A stretch of DNA of 15,184 bases from Saccoglossus kowalevskii (taxonomy: Eukaryota > Hemichordata > Enteropneusta > Harrimaniidae): positions 360,615-375,798 of the forward strand of contig NW_003128863.1 in assembly GCF_000003605.2 (NCBI RefSeq), read 5' to 3'. How positions within the stretch are numbered: position 1 is the stretch's first letter; the number at the start of each line of letters is the position of its first letter. Under the pieces are notes generated by a model. That model made no database searches. It saw only the letters and a list, made by a program, of their open reading frames with translations, and was not told the origin of the DNA. Below are positions 8,960-15,184 of this stretch, in pieces. The position numbers and the translations under genes are program-made.

Positions 8960-10026
8960 TGTACACTATTTTAAATCACGGAAGAACTTCTAAAGGGGGT
9001 GATGCATATTTCGAAGCCACGTATATTGGGTACTTATTTCGTGTTTTGAAATCCGCGTCCATTGTCTGTGGCTAAAATTATGACTGCCTACCAAAGCAGA
9101 CAGTTCCACAACGAATGTCAATTCTATGGTGGGACAGTGTGACAATAGAATACCCGGCAGCAACAAAATTATTGATGACATTGTTGTCAATGGCGGAAAC
9201 AGAATACACGTCCACCAATGAAACAATGTTTCAGTGGATTTCAGACAAATAAACATGTACTAGTAGAAGACATATATCTAGGATTTGGAAGCTTTATTAA
9301 CAACATATAACTGTACTTGGACAACAAAGTGCGACAAGCCCACACTCGTACACACGCAATAGCCTACAATGCTTACAGCCTCTATAGACGATCTGAAGTG
9401 GCGACGAATCACTCGAACCCGTGCTGGATTCCAACAAGAAACCACGTATTAGACTTCAGTAAATTGCATAGATCTGATTGGAGGCGTCTCTAAAGCACGT
9501 GCCCAATCAAATTTAGCGTAAATACAGGAAATATGTTAGTATTGCCAAAGAGGGCGCACTCAAATATTCGTTGGCTACTGCAAACAATATATGCTGAGGT
9601 GTGGCAGTGAGGCAATCGTCGAATAAACGGACCTTGCCTGGCGAAAACGATTGATCACTGAAAATAAAAATTCATGACTGGAACCGGTTCTATCATACCG
9701 GCGTCACTTAAACAAACTAACACGCCAGACCTAATCATCTGTGTGTCAATGTATGTCACTATGATCAAACACCCACAATAAAACACTGAATTGCCTCATG
9801 GGATTAAATAAGATTTTACATGGTGACTTGTAATTTTTCCCAATGTATCAGATAGTGTACAAATGTTTCGACAAGCAAAACGTCCGCGCTCCAACCATGT
9901 AATTGTCCAATGTCCAATCACGCAGCGTGCCTCGGGGTTCGCGCGATCCTTGTACTTACAAGCCTTGGGTAGAGTGGCACGTGCGGAGGAAATGCTGAAT
10001 TGTTCGAGTTACGGTCATCTTGAATT

Positions 10027-10070
10027 TTCAAGGTGAATGTTCCGGTGAAGCACTCCACTATCACCTTGAA
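10027..10070. repeat. 10-bp inverted repeat with 24-bp loop
   Basis: TTCAAGGTGA (10027-10036) is the exact reverse complement of TCACCTTGAA (10061-10070). A related TTTTCAAGG occurs again near 10180. The function is unknown. Confidence 0.5.
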
Positions 10071-10992
10071 GTATTTCATTAGGACTATGTGTATGTGACA
10101 ATGCCCTCACAGTTTAGAATCAGTTTAGTACCAACAGCCAATCATATTGCTTCTTTCTACAACGCGCTTGGAAAGCTATTGAAATTTTCAAGGCGGGGCC
10201 AATTCACGAGACGCGCACCACTCTACCATGTATTTCTATGGGCTCTGTGCGAGCCGGTGAAAATAGCTAAAATCGAGGAAACAACACAAATATACATTTG
10301 AAGAAATTCTAAACAACCAAATTGAAATATGTCGCATATGTAGGGTAATCTTGTTACACTGTTCAGGGGGGTGTCAACAACCGTCCCAAAATACCGTTTT
10401 CTGAGAATTTATTGGTCTTTGTTTTCACCATGGTTGCCAGGCGGTGAAAATGCCTGACCTGAGAATAAATGTCGCTGCGCACAGTGGAAGCTTTTTTGGC
10501 TTGGATGTCGAGGCAATACAGCGACGATATCCATACATCATGCAACTCACAGATATTCAGACCAAAGCTATTCAAACTGTACTTAGTGCCGAGTCTGTTT
10601 TGTCGCACTGGAAATAGTAAATCCTTATGTTATTATGGTTTACCGGCCTTTCGACCATCGAGTGTGGTAATTGTGTTGTCGCCACTGCTGACTATTGTAG
10701 AAGACTAGGTGTTATACCTCAAATTTCATGAGGTCACTGCAACATATATTGGCAGAAATGAAGCCAAAGACATCGGAAACGCAAAGATCCAAGCGCTTAC
10801 TGGCAGTCATTGTAACAAAGCTTTCTATTGGTCGGTAAACTTTCTATCGCGCAACCACGTGACATACACGGTTATGAATAGAATTACCGCACTGTGTTTG
10901 TAGAAGGAGGAATATCCGAACGGAACTACACCGTGCAGTCGGACACTGTACAATGATGACATGAGTTCATGCTAAAGTAACTCTGATGCTAA

Positions 10993-11073
10993 GATGGCCA
11001 CTTCTATGTGTCCAAATTGCCGGGAAATCAGTAACTTACAGGGCAGGCGTAAATATTTATCATTTCAATGCAC
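10993..11073 (+). repeat. Direct repeat, left copy (about 80 bp)
   Basis: This segment matches 11327-11405. Both contain the exact string GGGAAATCAGTAACT and end in CAATGCAC, with matching words in between (CTATGTG.CCAA, TTG.CGGGAAA, AATATT.AT). The copies are 334 bp apart, so together with the interval they form either a degenerate tandem pair or terminal direct repeats of an old element. Confidence 0.75.
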
Positions 11074-11087
11074 TTTAGTTTCGGTGC

Positions 11088-11336
11088 CTACGTCACGTTG
11101 TACGACACATTGCATTGCTCTACATCAACCACGCAAACTGGCGGCGCTCTGACTGTTTATCTAATTGGCACTGTTCCCTGTACGTGCTTCTGTTAGACAA
11201 TGTATCCATCACAGATAGCATAGTTATGTTATTTTCCCCCGTTCTCTCATTTATATCATTACATCAATCAACACAGTGCTGTCGTTATTGTCGAAACAGC
11301 AGACTGAATGTGTGAAAAGCTTCAATAATGGTTACT
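11088..11336 (+). repeat. Diverged repeat family, copy 2
   Basis: This is the counterpart of 8419-8660, located between the two direct repeats, and it runs into the right direct repeat at 11327. This suggests a repeat unit of about 334 bp whose partial second copy starts at 11327. Confidence 0.7.
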
Positions 11337-11405
11337 ACTCCTATGTGGCCAAGTTGGCGGGAAATCAGTAACTCATTGGCATGAATATTCATTATTGCAA
11401 TGCAC
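11327..11405 (+). repeat. Direct repeat, right copy (about 80 bp)
   Basis: The partner of 10993-11073. The similarity fades after CAATGCAC (ending at 11405), and no further copy follows before the motif array at 11592. Confidence 0.75.
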
Positions 11406-11591
11406 AAAGGTCGTATGTCATGTGATTTACTTCTTTAGAGGTCAATCTTACACCGAAAAAATAGTGTGTTAGAGATTACCAGAAAACAATAATAAAAATC
11501 GTGAATAATAGAATCCCGACTCCCAAAATTAGGTGCCCACACATATGTTGACATGTCGTTAATATTGATTTTTCTATTTGGAAATATGTTA

Positions 11592-11798
11592 TTACATTAT
11601 CGGTAATCATCTTGTTACGTTATCAGTTGGAAAATAATCTATTACATTATCAGTTATTTGTTGTTACATTATCGGTTGCTTTTTTTGTTACACTATCGGT
11701 TGCGTGTTGTTACATTATCGGTTTCTATAACAATATCGGTTAATTCGTGTTACATTATCGGTTAATGATACATTATCGGTAATTGTTACATTATCGGG
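11592..11798 (+). repeat. Array of ten TTACATTATCGGT motifs
   Basis: Ten copies of a 13-bp core start at 11592, 11615, 11642, 11664, 11688, 11710, 11728, 11750, 11768 and 11786. The gaps of 18-27 bp shorten toward the right end. The core is conserved with one to three changes per copy (for example ACG, CAC or CAGT variants), while the spacers (TTGC, TAAT and similar) vary. The array directly abuts the LINE ORF1 remnant. It could be a minisatellite, a 5' UTR repeat array belonging to the LINE, or a cluster of binding sites. Confidence 0.85.
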
Positions 11799-12449
11799 TC
11801 CAACATATACCCCAACACTAAGGTCATAGAAGTTGTTAAAAATATTGAACCCTGGAAAAACCCGATTGATATGGTCACATTTGCCAATGACACTCAAAAT
11901 GAATCAATAATTAAAAATATTAATAATGATGTTGAAAATAATGAAATTAATAACGTGAGCATTGTGAATAAAAAACACAAGTCTGTTGTACATGCAAACA
12001 ATAACGAGAATGACTTTCCTGATTCTCAAAATCAACTAAAAATAGTATGGATACGACCGACGTAGTAACTGATGATTTGTCAGTCAGCATGGATGGCATA
12101 CATACCATTGAGGAGTCGGTACTAGCCTGGCCCTTGTCCGTCACTCAGTCCAGTCCCACAATTTATTGATGTCTTTGACAGCAAGTTTGACGAACATGGT
12201 AGCCCCCCTGATAATGGGGATGATGCAGAGTCTATCTCATCAGACATTTCTGATATATCTCAAATGAGCACTAGTGATTCAGCTAAAGACAAACTGTTAG
12301 ACCAAGCGTCGGTGTTGGCTTTCATAAAAAAGTCATATCACAACAAAAGAATTGTTGAATTTGCACTTGGTTTTTGCTCCGACCTTGCTTTACTTATCAG
12401 GTCTATCAATAATGTAATTAAAAAATGTCGAGATGCCAATCAATGGTAA
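11799..12449 (+). pseudogene. LINE ORF1 C-terminal remnant, frameshifted
   Basis: Three consecutive open stretches in changing frames read as one acidic, Asn/Asp/Ser-rich protein end: 11799-12065, about 12047-12168 (second frame), then about 12150-12449 back in the first. The first begins SNIYPNTKVIEVVKNIEPWK. The last contains VLAFIKKSYHNKRIVEFALG and CSDLALLIRS, resembling the conserved C-terminal pattern of Tx1-type ORF1 proteins (hydrophobic-x-x-F-L/I-K-K-x-...-F-x-D-...-F/L-I-x-S). The zinc knuckles expected further upstream in ORF1 are not present. The assignment is by remembered family pattern plus position 5' of the RT remnant. Confidence 0.5.
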
Positions 12450-12598
12450 AGCACTTGTTATGCGCATGCTCTTTAGACTGAAGGCTCACTATAAAACAAA
12501 CAATTAAAAACAAAAAGTTTGCTAAAAGAGCACATGAAAAATCGGACAATGACATACTGAACGTACGCCGTGATTAACAATACCAGGACCAAACTTGA
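12450..12598 (+). other. Junction of the LINE internal deletion
   Basis: About 150 bp of A-rich sequence with stops in all frames, joining the end of ORF1 to the end of RT. A full-length Tx1-like ORF2 would need several kilobases here, so the endonuclease, the RT fingers and palm and the catalytic YADD-type box have been lost by deletion or rearrangement. Confidence 0.55.
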
Positions 12599-12942
12599 GT
12601 GGTTGGAAAATTTTCACCCTTGATGTATTATAGAGAGCGCACTCTAGTTGTCAACCAGATCGTTGTGTCTAAACTGATTCATAAATTTGTTTCCTTATGT
12701 TCGCCCAACAAGATCATTGATGAGCTTCAAGAGCTGTTTCTAAACTCTTTTTGGAATGGTCGACACTGGATTCGTAAAGAAATTGTTTATCCCCCGGTCA
12801 GGGCGGGTGGCCAAGGATTGATTGACCTCCATACTCGCATATCTTGTTACCGTCTAAGTTACATTCAACACTATTTGAATCACGTACAAAGAACACCATT
12901 AAAACTGGTGCACTTCAAAGTAGCCGGAATTACTAAGATTGG
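12599..12942 (+). pseudogene. LINE ORF2 remnant: end of reverse transcriptase
   Basis: The open frame reads YYRERTLVVNQIVVSKLIHK, then FLNSFWNGRHWIRKEIVYPP, then GGQGLIDLHTR. This matches the well-known Tx1/L1-group pattern just after the RT core (LS-x-RGR-x-LV-x-NQ-x-V-x-S-x-L-x-H, FFW-x-G-x-HW, GGQGL-x-D-x-x-x-R). The coding signal stops at 12942, exactly where the poly(A) insertion begins; the last LINE codons before it are AAG ATT GG. Sequence upstream of 12599 is deleted. Confidence 0.8.
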
Positions 12943-13895
12943 TTCAACTGCTGTTTATCAAGTCATGTTCACGGAATTGTATGAATGCATTTAAAAAGCC
13001 GTACATAGTGAAACTAGTACTATTGTTTATTTACAAACTAATATGGCCAAATATAATAAACATACTTAAAACGCATTTTTAACATATTCAAAATGCATTA
13101 ACTTCATCGCTCCAAGTGTCGAAAATATGGCATTAAAGGGCGTTTTTTCGCCGTGTAAAATGTCTTTCAAACACCTTTGAAACACATGTAAATGCATTAA
13201 AATGTGTAAATAAAAACGCATTGTAAATGCATTTTAAATGTATTTTTATTTGATAAGGGTTCCCCACATATGTCATGAATTTATATATACATTGAGTCAG
13301 CATATTAGCATATTAACAGTTCGTTGTAACAGCTTCGTTAAGTACTAATACAATGTCACTATAGGGTACACACAATAACTCGCCTGTTATAGTATATGGA
13401 CCTTCAAAGGAATGCAGGTCAAACAACATACGCAGTAAAGGCGATTGAAATTGCGTGTAGATTAATGCTAAGTGTGTCCTCGTTATGCACTATAGGTGTC
13501 CTTGTTCGACCTTGGAAAAAATGGCTGCCACCGGGGTTACTCGCGGTTCAGAACCCCGGAAAAAAACAACATGTAACAAATAGTATTTTGTCGCAGTTTT
13601 CGCTCTGGGGGTTGTATAATAAACATATCATTGATAGGTGAATCGTCGGTAAACACAAAGTAATCTTTTAAGATATGTTTATTCATTGACAGTTTTCACT
13701 TGAACATTTAGGTTGATTGTGTATACACATATTTCAGTAAGCCTTTGATTCTGTTAATAACATACTCCTTGTGTATAAGTCAAAATGTTAGTTTTAGTGC
13801 TAGCACGTCATTGAACGCGTTACCAATGAGTTGTTGTTGACAATTAGTTTATTAGCCTGTTTTACGATTCAGGCAAATTAAATATCTACTTTACA

Positions 13896-13924
<29 letters not shown>
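12943..13924 (+). mobile_element. 982-bp poly(A)-tailed retroposed insertion of unknown source
   Basis: The insertion is flanked by AAGATTGG at 12935-12942 and 13925-13932, with the LINE coding sequence resuming after the right copy. It ends in 29 A residues (13898-13926, the last two shared with the target duplication). ATTAAA (13877-13882) lies 15 nt before the tail, as expected of a polyadenylated RNA copied by a LINE machinery. No recognisable protein is encoded; an 81-codon frame at 13396-13641 has no known motif. The left third is rich in AATGCATT and AACGCATT words. It may be a retrocopy of an mRNA 3' UTR or non-coding RNA, a SINE-like element, or a 5'-truncated LINE 3' end. No pol III A/B boxes were recognised. 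Confidence 0.65.
13531..13559 (+). repeat. GC-rich hairpin inside the poly(A) insertion
   Basis: CCGGGGTT (13531-13538) pairs perfectly with AACCCCGG (13552-13559) around a 13-nt loop. It stands out as GC-rich in AT-rich surroundings and would be a stable stem in the source RNA. The function is unknown. Confidence 0.6.

Positions 13925-13926
<2 letters not shown>
13898..13926 (+). repeat. Poly(A) tract, 29 A
   Basis: An uninterrupted A run at the 3' end of the retroposed insertion. Its length and purity suggest a fairly recent insertion compared with the decayed host LINE. Confidence 0.85.
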
Positions 13927-13928
<2 letters not shown>

Positions 13929-14943
13929 TTGGACTTGATTGATGACAGTGGTTGGTTAGAGCCCGAATGCCTTGTACCCATATATTCACGGCGAATCTTA
14001 GATATGGCTCTTGATGTGGTAAAAAGAGCAATTCCGTTAGAATGGAAACATTCTCTTAATGGCGGACCTAAGCCAATCTGATTAAAATCTGATGTAGTGT
14101 ACGGGCTTTAATTATTTTGGCTATACATTTATTTTTATTTTATTTTTTATTACTTTTGTTATTAATGCTTTTTTATTTCATTATTTTACTTTGATTTTGA
14201 TTTTGTGTTTTTTTTGTAATTCCGCCGTACATGATTTCGCGAACGAAAAAAAAAACTCGTAGAAAGGAATGAAAACAAATATATTAACAAATAAAACAAT
14301 AAACAAACAATAATTTTAATAAAATGAAAAAAATATAAACATATCCCCACAAGGATCTTATTTTAATCAGATTGGACCTAAGCCGGACGACTCGAAAATG
14401 CTCAATTCATATCATTGTGAGATTATATATTGAGCTGATAACCAGGGAGTGCTTTTACATTATCCTCTATATAAACTTGAAAAGGGTTCGCTCTATGAAT
14501 TTCTAGTATCACCTAGAAAATATAACTACTGATGAAGATTCACTCCATGGTATAGTACAGATATAAAACCAAATTTTATAGATACGTATGTAACACCAAT
14601 CCTTAAAAAGGACGGAGACCTACAGTGGCGATTATTATACAGAGCCTATCCAACAGGTGGCTTTCTACGAAAATCTATTATCCGTAATTCTGATAAATGT
14701 CCATACTGCAATGATAAACATGATTTGTTGCACATTTTTCTGGAGTGCCCTAGACTGTTACCTTTGTTTAAAGCACTCAATGATGTAATATCAGTATTGC
14801 TTGAAATAGATCATATTCCTATTCGCTGGTACTGCCTTGGCCCACCAAGAGAAAAACGTACTTCTTCTGTACATCGACTACTATGCTACCTGCTAAATAC
14901 CGCTATAGTAGCCACCCACATCACACGGTATAACAAGAAATAG
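13927..14943 (+). pseudogene. LINE ORF2 C-terminal region with Cys/His motif, split by a MITE
   Basis: The first part (13929-14074) reads LIDDSGWLEPECLVPIYSRR and onward to NGGPKP. It is one frame away from KIGLD at the insertion boundary, so there is a 1-base shift. After skipping the 299-bp element and one duplication copy, the frame continues as KPDDSK at 14380 and runs to TAG at 14941-14943. In-frame TGA codons occur at 14431, 14530 and 14533. The segment contains DLQWRLLYRAYPTGGF and CPYCNDKHDLLHIFLECPRL, i.e. C-x2-C-x7-H-x4-C followed by PRLLPLF. This is the C-terminal motif typical of Tx1/L1-group ORF2 proteins, thought to bind nucleic acid or support integration. Confidence 0.78.
14075..14373. 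mobile_element. 299-bp MITE-like element with terminal inverted repeats
   Basis: Perfect inverted termini AATCTGATTAAAAT and ATTTTAATCAGATT are flanked on both sides by GGACCTAAGCC (14064-14074 and 14374-14384). If the flanking CC and GG are counted as part of the inverted repeat, the termini are 16 bp and the target duplication is 7 bp; asymmetric boundaries would give 9 bp. The interior is non-coding, with a T-rich left half and A-rich right half, so the strand could fold back loosely. The insertion interrupts the LINE C-terminal frame, and removing it with one flank copy restores collinearity. A duplication of 9-11 bp would suit Mutator-like elements and 7 bp would not, so the superfamily is left open. 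Confidence 0.8.
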
Positions 14944-14986
14944 AGCCAACCGATGTACTGTAGTGCTTCAAAACAAGAGTAATGAC

Positions 14987-14995
14987 AAAAAAAAA
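14987..14995 (+). repeat. A9 run, probable LINE 3' end
   Basis: Nine A residues 43 bp after the ORF2 stop codon, plausibly the remains of the LINE poly(A) tail. No matching target duplication was found because the LINE 5' end is not defined. Confidence 0.35.
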
Positions 14996-15102
14996 CGCCT
15001 GGATTCAAGTTTCATCTACTGCATAATTCCATTGAAACGTTGAAGTTCTGCGAAAACAGCGCCATCGCCGACGTAGTAGGAGACCGTCTTCTGTTTGCGG
15101 GT
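14996..15102. other. Short spacer, nothing recognised
   Basis: Sequence between the probable LINE end and the hAT-like terminus. No gene or repeat was identified. Confidence 0.5.
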
Positions 15103-15184
15103 CAGGGGCGGATACACGATTTTTTAGGGGGTGGGGGTCCAAACTTTAAAATCGCCAGACTAAGTTAATAAACTCATAGTCGAT
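15103..15184 (+). mobile_element. hAT-like transposon terminus, truncated by window end
   Basis: The sequence starts CAGGGGCGGAT and, after a short gap, GATTTTTTAGGGGGTGGGGG. This closely resembles the CAGGGGCGGATC...GGGGGG termini seen in hAT-superfamily elements of many animals. hAT elements make 8-bp duplications, so TTGCGGGT (15095-15102) would be the predicted left copy. The other end lies outside the window, and the call rests on resemblance to remembered termini. Confidence 0.45.

Larger units (their letters stand above)
8661..10992. other. Region between repeat copies, no supported gene
   Basis: Mixed-composition DNA, less AT-rich than the preceding 3 kb, with several overlapping short ORFs on both strands and none with a domain signature. 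It contains two TGACGTCA palindromes (8856-8863, 8952-8959), two neighbouring CCAAT boxes near 9906-9918, and an inverted repeat at 10027-10070. No transposon ends or RNA genes were recognised. Confidence 0.5.
11799..14995 (+). mobile_element. Decayed Tx1/L1-group LINE, interrupted by two later insertions
   Basis: Collinear coding remnants define the element: an ORF1 C-terminus (11799-12449), the end of the reverse transcriptase (12599-12942), and the C-terminal region with a Cys/His motif (13927-14074 plus 14374-14943). A short A9 run follows at 14987-14995. Most of ORF2, including the endonuclease and the RT catalytic core, is missing between 12449 and 12599. A 982-bp poly(A) insertion and a 299-bp MITE-like insertion split the rest. 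Frameshifts and in-frame stops make it non-autonomous. The 5' boundary is uncertain and may include the motif array to its left. Confidence 0.8.

Noticed and set aside
9395-9445. Possible tRNA-derived SINE (GGGTTCGAGTGATTC on the minus strand)
   Set aside because: Only a partial B-box resemblance, with no A box at the right distance and no tail or target duplication.
9900-9960. Two CCAAT boxes in a locally CpG-richer stretch as a promoter
   Set aside because: No transcript, start site or downstream exon can be recognised.
10363-10708. Overlapping ORFs on both strands (81 and 79 codons)
   Set aside because: Mutually overlapping, no motif, local stop scarcity only.
11715-11897. Minus-strand ORF with DNVT-type repeats through the motif array
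   Set aside because: A by-product of the repeated DNA motif; variable spacer lengths break the frame across the full array.
13396-13641. 81-codon ORF inside the poly(A) insertion
   Set aside because: No recognisable motif; the rest of the insertion is non-coding, so a protein product is not supported.

Overview
The window looks like AT-rich nuclear DNA from an invertebrate animal; the exact group cannot be read from sequence alone. The reasons are one GT-AG spliced gene for a STAND/NB-ARC-like P-loop protein, a decayed Tx1/L1-group LINE, a MITE-like element and a hAT-like terminus, minisatellites, and long stretches with no coding signal. There are no operons, bacterial ribosome-binding sites, tRNA genes, rRNA genes or CRISPR arrays.

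Layout. 1-378: a 27-bp minisatellite cut by the left edge, open in one frame on each strand. 1008-1211: a short orphan fragment resembling the end of an FN3-like beta-sandwich domain, possibly from a CLCA-type protein. 2401-5303: the only convincing gene. Its main exon (2460-4494) carries a degenerate NTPase module, a winged-helix-like segment and a disordered tail; a small last exon (5167-5303) follows a 672-bp intron. 5304-8418: AT-rich DNA with no supported gene. 8419-11405: mostly unannotated DNA of higher GC holding an old dispersed or tandem repeat family (copies at 8419-8660 and 11088-11336, plus a direct repeat at 10993-11073 and 11327-11405) and some short palindromes. 11592-11798: ten copies of a 13-bp motif at 18-27 bp spacing.

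11799-14995 is a nested transposon block. The oldest layer is a Tx1-like LINE with broken ORF1, an internal deletion that removed the endonuclease and most of the reverse transcriptase, the end of RT, and a C-terminal Cys/His motif. Two later insertions sit inside it. The first is a 982-bp sequence (12943-13924) ending in ATTAAA plus poly(A), flanked by AAGATTGG duplications. The second is a 299-bp MITE-like element (14075-14373) flanked by GGACCTAAGCC duplications. Removing both makes the LINE pieces collinear. At 15103 a hAT-like terminus starts and runs off the window.

No set of cooperating genes is visible. The gene most worth attention is the STAND-like protein, because residues normally needed to coordinate Mg2+ in both the Walker A and Walker B motifs are replaced.
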